64,000 bases of DNA. Origin: Chlorophyllum brunneum (taxonomy: Eukaryota > Basidiomycota > Agaricomycetes > Agaricales > Agaricaceae). The translations under genes were made by a program, and so were the position numbers. The stretch covers positions 2,108,001-2,172,000 of the forward strand of contig OY756147.1 in the NCBI GenBank assembly GCA_963576785.1, given 5' to 3'. Shown in pieces: positions 24,364 through 35,141 of the stretch; the stretch's first letter is position 1; the number at the start of each line of letters is the position of its first letter. The notes under the pieces were generated by a model. The model was not told the DNA's origin, searched no databases, and saw nothing but the letters and a program-made list of their open reading frames with translations.

Positions 24364-26225
24364 TTTTTGTTGATAATTTGGGGGGGAGATGGAAGTAGGG
24401 AGTAAAGGAATGGAGACGCGTTGGCTGCCTGGATCGATTCAACATCGCTTTGTTGACACGCCCTATCAGGTTCTCATCACGTGCCACGCGCGATGTCACA
24501 TGACTCTTGCGCCTTTTCGCGTCGTCGGGCTTCCCCAGAACGGCAAAACTGGAAGGGACCGAGGTGCGGTGGGAACAAGCAGAGTGGTTGTTGGATGGTA
24601 AAGATGGCTGATAGGGACAGTCCCACACGCCAGCAAAGTGGGAACGGGGATAAACCCCATTGAACACCACCCAGCAAATACCCTCCAAGTCCCGGAATGC
24701 AGAGGGAGCCCTCGTATTAGAAAGAAACCAAGCCAAAGCATCCAGCGCCTTTTCCAGCACACACAAGCAGCAGCGAGTGGGAGATCTTCCTCAGAAACGC
24801 AGGTTAGGGCATACGGGACAGCGTTCCAGCAAGACATTGGGTTAAGGAGGTAAGAGACAACCACTGTTCAAGGTGTCGCCAGATGCCACAATATCGCCTT
24901 TCTCGCGAACGTCTTGAACAAGGAACTTCAAGATTCACATGACGTTCACGCTCAGGAACACCTTGACCCAAGCTTGAGGACAGGCCAACGTGAATTCGTA
25001 ACTAGGGCTCATCGTTGTTCCTTTATGCACAACCGCACACATTTGTCAAAGATAGTTTCATTACGGTGCAGGCTCCAGCAGTCAAAGAGTCGGACTGTGG
25101 ATGATCCATCCCCGAGTCGGAGTTAAATGAACAATTGAGCAATGCAGCAGCACCCAACTGATACCGTTGATTAGCGGAACGGGGTCAGGCGGCCTGAGGC
25201 TCGTACTGGCGTGAGGCACATGGGGGTAGGAGGCCAGGTTGGCCGTGTGACATACACGGAACAATCACTAGTGACCAGACAATGCGCCACGGCTCTCTCC
25301 GTGGCAATAATATTGAATTCGTCATTCCCACCTGAAGATCACCCATTACATTATGCGTCAACAGAATAGACGGTTAATCTCGGAGAAGGCTCTTGTTTTG
25401 TTCCGCCTAGGTCACATGGGAACGGATGAGTTTCGAACGAAAATGAAAAGAGAGAAATGGCACACTGAGGCGCATCGGAAACTGTGACTTCAACTTCAAA
25501 TCAGTCGGACACAGTGAGAGGGTGTAGGATATTCCGCAACCTAATACATCCGATTCATCCAACAGCACCCGAAATGAACCTGAACCAACCTCCTCTTACG
25601 AACAAAATCCACTTCCACCCTGACCGCCATTGAGCCTTGAGAAAATCCTCGGTCCCGATGGTCCTGACAGCGATCGGACATCTATTTACTGGATCCACTT
25701 GATCATAGACACGAATATGGAAAACAAACGGGAACAGAACCAAAAGCAGAAAAGAATATCCGCTCAAATAATGACATCATGAAAAGATATACGGATTATC
25801 CGAGCGCTGAACGTTTGAACCTCAACCGTCCTAGAGCAACTCCTTTCGAGATCTCATCCTCTCGTAAGATCCTCACACCAATACACTAGTATGCCCTGAC
25901 TCCACAACAGAATAGTATTCCATAAATGCTGTGGTTAAGGCATCGGAGCTTCAGAAGCTGAGAGCGAAATTGAGAGAACCAAGGGCTTGCGGGTACATTA
26001 ACAATGCCAGCTCCGTGCATATGCCCACCAAATCCACTTGCGATCGGTCAAACAAACAGAAAATAGTATTGGGATTTCGAAAAGGAGTTTTAGCATGTAT
26101 CCTTACGTGGATAATACATGAAATCGTGTGAAGGAATATTACGTTGTAAACTCAGTTATAGAATATAAAACGTTCTCGAAGTGGCTCCAAATTTTCGAGG
26201 AGCTTTCCATGAACAAGTAGTGCCT
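24364..26225. other. Intergenic region
   Basis: No supported gene. The first few hundred bases, upstream of the Lys/Ala-rich gene, contain ORFs open on both strands (24218-24864) with no domain. The rest has only short frames. Confidence 0.45.
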
Positions 26226-28824
26226 TCAATACGAAAAACACATCCTATAGAGACGAACGTAGAAAGGTGCAAGCCTGCGTTCCGCCCGCCACTGTAAAAA
26301 TACAATTAATGGATTTATCCAACGCCGTTGAGAGTGAGCAGAAAATACGTACAGCGTTCATCTCTTCTGCAGTAAACCAACTCTTACGTCCAGAGTCAAG
26401 GTTAATCTCATGTGCACGTTGGGGAAGGGTTCGTTTCCAGAGGTAACCCGCGGCATAGAAGATTATCATTACAGGAACTGCAAGATATACCTCTATTGTG
26501 TACTTTTAGTAAAGAGTCAGATATGAGGAAGACAATCCCAACATACCGAAGAAGTTTTCTGCGACCAATCCAGGCGAGTCAGGTATCCCACCAACAGGCC
26601 AAATAGCCTATTTATCAGACATATAATTAGCAAGCAAATAGCAGGAAATAAAATAGCACGTACGATGTAGAATTGGGCAATGAGGACAAGAACGACAAGG
26701 ACGACACCAAACCAAGATCCCCAGACACCGCCAAAGGCACGGAAGGGAAGTTCATCAACCGTATGGCCTTGGACCTTCCAAGCCCGACGGAAACGAATGC
26801 TTTCAAGCCCATGAGCGAATGATATCATGTGTACACGTCTCCTAGGACTTACTGGCACAAACAGATTGAAAGCCACGTGAACAGGGTAGATAGACCAGAA
26901 AGTGCAACGAGCCAATTAACTTGGTCCTCTTGTCAGTCACTCGAATCCAAAAAGCTTCTGTAAGAGATACGTACAGACAACTTCGCCCTCAGGTTTAACG
27001 TTGATATATGCGAGGGGTGCGAACATCAAGATCGCGATAACCGAGGCAAGGGGACGAGAAGACTTGTCAACGTATGTGAAAATCTTCGGAGCGTAACCAG
27101 TTTCAGCAAGAGCGGTCAAAGTACGCGAGCCAGCATAGACACATGAAAGGCCGATGGAAAGCACGGAGATACAAATTACAACGTTGACGAAGTCTAGACG
27201 AGGTCATGTATAAGTCGAAGCGAAATAAAGATTACTTTAATCACATACGATTCAAGCCCTTGATTGCGGCAATATCGAGAGCAATAACGAAAGGTGAACG
27301 ACCTATGATTGAGATTACAACATATCCGGGGACATCAAAGATGGGGCTTGCGCCTACCTGCACCACTGCCATGTGAAAGACGGTCATCATTCCAAGGAAC
27401 CATGAGGCCAATAATAGTGAGGGAAGTAATGTAGATGATGGTCTGGGTGGCGAGAGATGACTGAGTAATACCGACAAGTAAAATCGACCAACTCACAATA
27501 CGCCAGAAGGTACCTTTAACGGCGGCAGGCATGGTGGTACGGGGATTGGGGGTCTCAGAAGCAGCAAGGCCGACAAGCTCAGTTCCAGCTATATATGAAC
27601 GTTAGCCTCAGCACCTCCGGTGCTTCGACAAAAACACAACTAACCGAAGGAGAAAGCGGCTGAAAGAATTACTTTTGAGTGTGTGCTTCATAAAATGGCC
27701 GATTAGGACGTACCAGTTACAAAGACGGCACAAACACCCTTGAAACCATTAGCAAATGCACCAGGATCGCGCCAATGATGACCTCCGACGTAGTGGTTAA
27801 AGCCTCCATCCGAGGGTCCACCACCGCAGATACAGATTCTATTACGGTTCAGAGTTAAACCATATCGTTACGTAAAATGATGCCACTCACACGCCGATGA
27901 AAACGAACATAACGACTACAAATAATTTGAGGCATGATGACCAGAATTCTTCTTCTGCGAAACCTAGGGTACCGAATACACTGACAATCACTGAAAGAGG
28001 TGGTTCAGTGCCGTAGGTTTAGATATTCAGAGATGACCGACCTATAACAGCCCAGAATATTGTGATCCAACCCGCAATCGGAACTGCAGTCGCCCTTGGC
28101 CAGTAGAACACCGTCGTACCTGCCACCGTAATTTCCAGAGGTAACACAACGGCCCATTGGAAAACGTAGTTCCAGCCCATAGCGAATGCGAAAGAGGGAT
28201 CAAGGAACCGAACAGCCCAAGTATAGAAACCGCCAGAAACAGGGTACAAAATAGAAATTTCACCAATGGCCTACAAGACGTTCTAGGGCAATTCTTGGAC
28301 AAGTTTATGAATGCTCACCTGAGTGACGTTGATCAACATGATACCAATTAGAACCCATGCAATGATGAGGCCGGCGGGGCCGCCAGTACCTAAAGCAGAG
28401 CCGGAGCCGACGAAGAGACCAGTACCAATGGAACCACCTGCAGGCGATAATTCGGGTAAGATCAGGGAGCTCACAGGGACACACGATGCTCACCGACTGC
28501 AATCATGGTCAAATGCCGCGGCTTCATCTTCTGCTGTAACATTGGCGCATCGGCCATGATCTTCTCGATATCCTCGACATTGTTACCACCACCAACGACT
28601 TGACCACTATGATGTACGGATGGGGGGGTCAAAGTCAGATGGCTGTGACCACTGGATGCATCTTGGGAAACCTACCCAGTAGTTCCGGGCGCACGCTTGA
28701 AACTCTCCAAAGAGAGACCTATACGAGTCCAGACGCTCTCTTTCGAGGGGTCATAAAACTGGACAGCGGGGCCTTGCGAGACAGAGACACTGCTGGCGGT
28801 GTCGTGATCCTTCTCTTTCGACAT
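26226..28824 (-). CDS. Amino-acid permease, yeast amino acid transporter (YAT) family
   Basis: This is a 12-helix plasma-membrane proton symporter for amino acids, of the Gap1/Agp1 type in the APC superfamily. The ATG at 28824 opens MSKEKDHDTASSVSVSQGPA. After a cytoplasmic N tail (RHLTMIAV) comes the family signature GGSIGTGLFVGSGSALGTGG, then IAWVLIGIMLINVTQ, ISILYPVSGGFYTWAVRFLD and FAMGWNYVFQWAVVLPLEIT. Later segments are FCF-like helices, FAGTELVGLAASETPNPRTT (the substrate-region motif), ITSLTIIGLMVPWNDDRL, SPFVIALDIAAIKG, LSCVYAGSRTLTALAETGYA (classic YAT helix 8), the loop APKIFTYVDKSSRP, and a final WRAERRLAPFYVRLY tail ending at 26226. More than ten introns were resolved with normal borders, and no disruption was seen. 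Which amino acids it takes cannot be told from sequence. Confidence 0.88.
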
Positions 28825-31732
28825 CGCTGTGACTCGTGGGGGAGGGGGGGTTGGACAAGGAGGAGGGGATGGGAAAGAGAAGCCCTTCGCTGGTTAGATA
28901 CGCCACCTATTTATCCGGAAGAAAATAGCTCTCGCTTGTGGTAAGAATTGATTGATCCTGGTGCGAATTGGAGTTACACGCATTGACTGGCCAAATGAAA
29001 TGCATGGCTAACTCGCGTATGGGGAACAATCCTTGGTGATACCTTGGCCTGTTAAGGTTCCATGTGAGCGATTGCCTGCACAGTCTAAGACTCCGTCGAA
29101 AACGGTCGAGAGCGTTTCGGAAGGCATCCCAAGACCGTATTGACTCAAGGAACGCTGGAAGCGAGATTAAGATCGAAGTCCTGAGGTAATGCACCTCACC
29201 TCGTGTACAGATCCCCACAATCCCCTACGTAGGGGAAAAGTCACTACATCGCTTTGGTACGATTCGGGGATCTCGCAAAATCGAGATATAGACCATAAAG
29301 CATGATTGAACTTTGTTCCAGAAGTCAGCTGAATACAAACCTTGGTTCCGCATGGTACGGTCTAGGGGTAACCCCGCAAGGCAATGGAGTACGTCCCACA
29401 ATAGAATCCCCCCCCCCTTCTATTGGGAACGGAGATGAGACGTCGAAGAGACCACTTCTCTGCAGGGCCAGTGGCATACATGGAGTTTCAGGTGCCAGAA
29501 CACGAGCTTCGAAGTCAGTGCTATTGGTAACAGTCAGTGCTATGTATTGGTAACAGTCACTGCGGCCCTCGATGTCCCTCTGTTTGGTCTCGTTTGAAAA
29601 AGCCAAAACGACTTGAAAATCTGACAAGTCACATAATCACAGTCCAAGCCCGAATTATTCTCATATGCTCGCCGCATGCGCGAATGGCAGTGTCATACGA
29701 CGTTGGTTCCACATGGTAGAATCACCGCTCAACTGCGCTCATGCTGTCATCTTGGTCGGAGTGGCAACTCAGCATTGTAAAATAAGGTGATTGCCGATGG
29801 CAAGCTGTGCCTTGGCATTCGCTTCCTGTCAAAGACAGAAGGGTACGATGGGTAGGTAAGATACTCCTGAATACGAGAGGTAGCGCACCAGTGGTCAACC
29901 GTAGTGGTCGGAGGCACGCCGTATCCCCGGGCCAAACTCCGTGGCTATGCGTTGAACAGCTTCAAGTGAGCGAGTTCGGTACATATATCACTCGGTTGCC
30001 ACACGGTCCTCCGAATACTCCCAGACTTACACAACTTCGAAGCCAATGCAGCGTATGATATACAGCGAAATGGCGACATGGGGCATCTTCTTCGCATCAG
30101 CCAAGCAATGACCAGGGTGCAACGTGGGCCACTCATAGACGAAGCGACCCCGTACTCGCTTCATCTGATTCGCGCTTGCAGTTCAGGGTGATTCTACTTA
30201 TAATATAGGTATAAATTTAAGACAGTGAGAATCCGAGTAAGCAACGAAAGAAGAGCTCGACAATAAAAATGGAACAGAGGTTATTCACGACTGTGATAAG
30301 GACATGATCATAAGATTTCCTTGATCACTGTGCGTCATAACTTGTCCATAGCCGTACTTCTATACATACACCTCCCAACAACGCGAGGTTAAGAAAATAT
30401 AGGCCCTAGTAAGATGCTCGGCTCTAGGATCAGAACCGACTGACGGCCCACCAATCGTACGAAATAGGGTGTGCATGTTGGTGCTACATCGGCGCACCAA
30501 TCCCTCCTCCGTCCTTAGACACTCTCCCGGTCTGATTCCAAATTCCATCTGAGAATGAATGCGTCGTGACAGCGGCGATAGCGACTTGGGACACCGGCAA
30601 AGGCAATCCTGAAAGGCAAAGAAGCGAAAAGAAGCTTCAATGCTGGAAGACCCCAAGGCACAGAGTAACGATGAACCGATTGTTTCGACGTTGTTCCTAG
30701 AGCCAACCTCAGCGTTTCGCGCACTGGGGAGGTCGGGTTAGAGGAAGAGAAGGCGAACTCAATAAACCGCTTGTCGATCTTCAGAACCCAATGCTTAAAC
30801 CCTTGCAAATCCATTAGAAGGACTTAAGTAACTGAGTTCTTTGTACCTCGTGTCTTGTAGCAAGACCCTGGCTTCATCTACATCTAGACGCACCGTGCAC
30901 AGATCATTTGAACTTTGAATGATTGCACCCTACTTCCGCCATGACGGTCCTTCGATCTTGATAGTTCCAGGTGAGGTGACTCGAGGGACTCATCAGCAAG
31001 TGAGAAATAGTGGACCAACAAGTTTCAAGCGATGAGAAACGTCCAGGGTTGTCTGAACAAGCTGTCGGGACCGCGCCCAGTCATCCCTGACTGACCAGCA
31101 TCGTCGTCCACAAAGTTGATCTGGGATCCCGTGGGGCCTTCCATGGCATGCAGCGTGCTCTCTCGACTTCATCATGTCACGTTGAGGGTGAGGAGACGGA
31201 AATTTATCCCGATTTCTCACTTATAACTATTAACACATGAAACATACAACAAGCCGTTGATTCCGTCGGCGGGGTCGCTCGCAGTTTCTTCACAGGAGCT
31301 TTCAATTTCATGAGTGCCTTCAAATCCCACGAGTGCCTCAACAGACCGAACTTTGAATTTGATCAATCAGAATTCACTGCCTGTTAACTTCTTTCTCGTT
31401 AGCCGTTGTCAGGTCGTGTGAGTTCTTCCTTGGCCGATGAATCTCAACACACAGTCCTGAAAGTACACTCCCTGTAATTGTTGAAGGGACTGAAACAAGG
31501 CGACGACAGGGTACTACTATTTAAACCTCGTAGTAGAACACAGAAATAGAATCAGACTATGGACACAAGATCATCGATAATCCATGGTTCGTGATTCAAA
31601 CGGTGATGACAAGACTACAGGCAGAAACTGGACTCGTCAATAACCTCTATATTTCAGCAGAAACTGAGCAGTAGCCACTCAGTTAGTTTACATTCATGAA
31701 GATTCGCCTTAAATATGTACTATTTTTCTTAG
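28825..31732. other. Gene-free stretch of about 2.9 kb
   Basis: No gene can be supported. A minus-strand frame at 30515-30814 has protein-like composition (SVHRYSVPWGLPALKLLFAS) but no partner exons or family match. A small direct repeat lies at 29514-29555. Compact introns and coding bias are absent from the rest. Confidence 0.4.
29514..29555. repeat. Short tandem direct repeat
   Basis: Two head-to-tail copies of gtcagtgctat(gta)ttggtaaca (29514-29532 and 29533-29555) are followed by a third partial copy (gtcactg). The second copy carries an extra 4 bases. It lies in non-coding sequence with no evident function. Confidence 0.7.
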
Positions 31733-33055
31733 TCACCTCGGTTCTTGCGTCCCCAAGCAACCGAATGATTCTTTATCACCAGGAACCCACCCCCCACCCG
31801 TACCCCAGCTGTACCCGCCAATTAATATCTTTGAGGTTTGGAACAACGCCCACAGGGTACAGTAGACAAATGACCAACACCACATAATCCTGGGCCTTCG
31901 GAACGGTTGCCTCATCTCTCCAGCATCTGTAATGAACCCTTGGGAGGAGGAGTGAGCAGCAAAATTAGGGTTGAAAATGGCAGCGGACTGCACCTCGTTC
32001 TCTGTTTGACTTTGTAACATCAGATTGCGAAAAACACGGCAAGCCATTGACGCTGTGAGGCATATGAAGGGAAAGCTCAACATGGTGGTATAGGTTGGAG
32101 GAATAGCCGGGACAAGAATAAGGCACCCGAGCGGAATACTGAGACAGGTAATGATGCTAGAAGGAAATTGTGTGAGTCAAACTGGTACTGTCACAAGCCA
32201 AAGGAAATACCCACAGATAGTACTGTTGTCCTCCCTGGAGCACCGCTCGTGATATTCGGGGAAGAGCTCGTCCAGAGACAATAGTATCCCAGGTGACTCC
32301 AGTACTAGGATCACTATGGGGAATTGCTATCCTGTATGAAATGGCCAAGAAAACAGTCGTGTCGAAGAAGGCTATAATGAGTGGTGCTGCAGACACATAG
32401 TGTTGCACCCCGGTATACGTGCAATATTTGGTCCCGGGTATGTGCCCCAATTGAGCCCCATAAATGGCAGTAGTCATGAAACCATTTGCGGTAACCCACA
32501 GGATGAAGAAGAAACCTTGCACCCAATAATCGCTCGCATAGACAGCACGTAGGCGTTGGAAGAAGAGGAAGGAGGAGGTCAGGTTTGCCAACAAACAAGT
32601 TACACCCATCCCGATGTTGACCACACTGTGACAATCCTCCACCGGAACAGCTGATGAGGGACGTAGGTAATACGAAGTTCCTGTGAGATAAAGCGGAAGC
32701 TTACTCTGTCGGATCACAGAAAGCATGACAAAAATTGTGGCGAAGATTCTAGAGACTCCGTTCAGGGAACTATCAGTGTTGTTGGGTGCAATTATAGCTG
32801 ACCTTGTAGATATAAAGCATATCGACACAAGGCGGATACGACTTCGACGGAAAATGTAAATGTCGTCTGGGATGTATAGCAAAACGTCCCATACTATTGC
32901 CTGCGGAATCAAATCGTTGGTACGCGCTGGACTTGAACAACTGTGGATCTCACGCCGAAGGTCGCAAGTGTCACATTTCTTGCTACTTCAAATTCTACAG
33001 CTGCAGTCGGTGGAAGATGGTTTAGATATGTATCGCGATTAAGAGGCGCGGACAT
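31733..33055 (-). CDS. Orphan seven-transmembrane protein of a basidiomycete family
   Basis: The architecture matches a large uncharacterised Agaricomycete family of 7TM proteins, possibly receptor-like. Exon 1 from ATG 33055 reads MSAPLNRDTYLNHLPPTAAV and splices (GTGAGA near 32961) to AIVWDVLLYIPDDIYIFRRS, the conserved N-terminal motif. Then follow VEDCHSVVNIGMGVTCLLAN, a helix through SSFLFFQRLRAVYASD, FFILWVTANGFMTTAIYG, a loop with KYCTYTGVQHYVSAA, FFDTTVFLAISYRI, the signature SRAVLQGGQQYYL and, after an intron near 32160-32210, LSFPFICLTASMACRVFRNL, the usual C-terminal motif. The distal C terminus to 31733 is less certain. No disruption in the core. No ligand or partner is known for the family. 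The nearest gene on the left is 2.9 kb away, and G-alpha relics begin 1.3 kb to the right. Confidence 0.7.
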
Positions 33056-34370
33056 GAACAGGTTCAAGTGGACTCAATAGTCACCCAAGGTCCAATTTAA
33101 CGGTCCAGAAAACCAGGATTAGCACAGATGGATTTTATCCATCTTGCGCCGCGATGAGTATGATATGATACTCCAACTGATACGCTAGAACCTGCTGGGA
33201 TACTTGAACTGAATCAACACTGGTGGCCTCTAACCTCTACATATGGTCCTTACTACGGGTTCAAAAACACTGCACCAAAAGGCCCAAGAGCCAGCTAAGT
33301 AGCCTGAACCTGTCGTCAATACAATTCTCAACACCGCCGCGCTCCTAACTCCTCACTTTCTGGTGATGGGCATCGCATCATGTAAGATCTTGTGAACCTT
33401 CTTATGATTGATGTCAAAGATTTCGCAATCCGGGAGTTGCCTCAGACGGATAGGAGCTCTGTGTGACCAACTTACACTAAGCATTGCAATGCACTGCCTA
33501 TCGATCCCCGAGACTGGACTTTTAGAACGATGTTATCACGATGGAGCCATGACTCCTTAACCACAACGGTGTTTTTACCAAGGCAAGCTCTGGATTAACT
33601 TTGGCACGAGGTGGACAAATGATTGGAAAGTTTTTGGGATGTTGATGCTGGTGAAATTTTAGATACACGATATAATTGTATGGGACAGAGGCCTCATGCC
33701 CCAACATCCGCCCGGATTACCTTCCCCCATCATTCACCATACTACATATACACGAAGAGGGAAAGGTGTGGATACCGCATCTAAAGTTGCTACTAAAAAT
33801 GATATCCTGACGTCGAACCGAACTATTTTCCCAAAATAAGTCTTTCCACCTCCCAGATCTCTTCCCCTTTCTCCCTTCACCCAGGTGTAGATCCCTATCC
33901 CGGGGGGAGGGGGTTACTGGACGCGATATTTGAACCGTCGATGGTAGAAGACCACGTCACGGAGTGAATCAGAATCCGAAGACGACTTCGCACTGCAGTC
34001 ACGCAGCATCATGGCCGTGCCGAGGATTCTCAATATCGAACAAAGTGACATATACAATGCCCTGCACAAGTTGTTGTCCCCGACATCCCGCCGCTGAAAC
34101 ACATTTACACAGAATCCATACCCTTCTTCCACACTTCTTTCGCTGATTATTTGACGGATCCTTTGCCTCCAGTGGTGTCTGGACCCTACAAAGATGTGTC
34201 TGGGTAGGCCCAGTCTTCATGGTTTCCTTCATGGGATATGATCTTGGTCGAGTCTGTCAAAATTCAACAGATATACAGGGTTTACCAATGCGGCGAAACA
34301 CCAGTGTATTGGCTAACAGTGAACACCGCATAGAAATAACATGGGTGCACAGGATCCACCTAGAACGTGT
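33056..34370. other. Intergenic region with a possible further G-alpha relic
   Basis: No intact gene. On the minus strand around 34250-33950 fragments such as FDRLDQDHIP and VNVFQRRDVGDNNL loosely recall G-alpha motifs (the 'DRI..PDYIP' and 'DVGGQR' regions), separated by stops and frame changes. This assignment is tentative. Confidence 0.3.
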
Positions 34371-34665
34371 CTAAGCATCAAGAAATCCGGCAACTTGATT
34401 CTTCATCCCGATAACCTTCAGCCAGACTCTCAAATTCAATTATGAATGAAGTCCCACAGTACGCGATCCGTCCTTTTGGATCCGAGCACGTATAATATCA
34501 GCTAGCACCATCAAGCAGAGAAGTTGACCAGGTATATAAGTGGTTTACAACCATCCGGCAGATAATCGTCCCTCACAATTCTTCAATGTCGTTCAAAAAC
34601 CTAATGATAAAATCATTTGCAGTGTCAGGTTTCGTTTCATAGGAGTACACCTATAGTCACATGTG
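34371..34665 (-). pseudogene. Relic of a G-alpha gene
   Basis: Read on the minus strand, 34640-34553 gives FLNDIEEL, a TGA, and, one frame over, the remains of (R)DDYLPD. This aligns with GVNDVERIVKEDYIPND of the neighbouring G-alpha at 36235-36163, and the DNA is clearly similar. At 34500-34478 an acceptor (gctag) is followed by DIIRARIQKDG, the G-alpha switch I region. Around 34440-34380 lies a degraded G3 region (VIGMKNQ). Stops and frame changes show it is dead. Order and strand match the intact G-alpha to the right. Confidence 0.6.
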
Positions 34666-34830
34666 GCCACTGACCACCGCCAACCGGGGATTTTCAATGA
34701 GATTCACAAAGCCCGACTACGAGAACAACAATACGTGTCATGGACCATGGTTTGAGGGTCCCCATTCCCAATATTGCATTCGACAATGCGCTTGCATTAA
34801 GCAACCGTCATAAACAGGTGCACTGAGCCC
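34666..34830 (-). pseudogene. Relic of the BET1-like SNARE gene
   Basis: Minus-strand translation around 34800-34670 gives AILGMGTLKPWSMTRIVVLV, then a stop and (W)GGGQWP. This corresponds to the membrane anchor of the intact SNARE at 37705-38168 (AFGIGTGSLKPWRIAMLLVG and onward). The nucleotide match runs from 'accaccgccaacc' at 34673 to the 'ccatggtttgag' block near 34743, equivalent to 37740-37829. Only the 3' end of the gene survives, directly beyond the G-alpha relic, as in the intact pair. Confidence 0.6.
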
Positions 34831-35009
34831 TGTTTTAATAGCCTGCACCCATGTCCACTTGATATTCTCACCGCTATAGGCTCTATGCAATCTGTCCGAA
34901 ACCCCTTCTGCGTTCTAAGGGCTAGTGATGAAGTCGAGGATTTTCTGTTCTCAAGGTCGAGGCGTATAAACTATTATATTGTATCAATATACCTGCATTA
35001 GACCAGCCA

Positions 35010-35100
35010 GGAACATTTTTCATCATCACGGAATCCGATAACTTGATTCCTCATCCCGATGCTGGGGCATTCAAATAAGATCGACCCCTCGCAGATGCCA
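35010..35100 (-). pseudogene. Second fragment of a G-alpha G3 region
   Basis: The stretch 'aatccgataacttgattcctcatcccgatg' (35032-35060) nearly repeats the segment at 34384-34415. On the minus strand it reads PSIGMRNQV, resembling the DVGGxRxQR switch II motif of G-alpha proteins. No open gene surrounds it. It may be a second relic or a local duplication of the first. Confidence 0.4.
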
Positions 35101-35141
35101 TTCTATCATAATCTTCCTTACTGAAAAAAAAAAAAACACAT

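Noticed and set aside
29514..29555. Possible CRISPR-like repeat
   Set aside because: Only two and a half adjacent copies without spacers in a eukaryotic intergenic region; a simple tandem duplication.
33914..34232. Third G-alpha relic
   Set aside because: Only two weak motif resemblances in different frames; mentioned in the intergenic entry but not claimed as a pseudogene.
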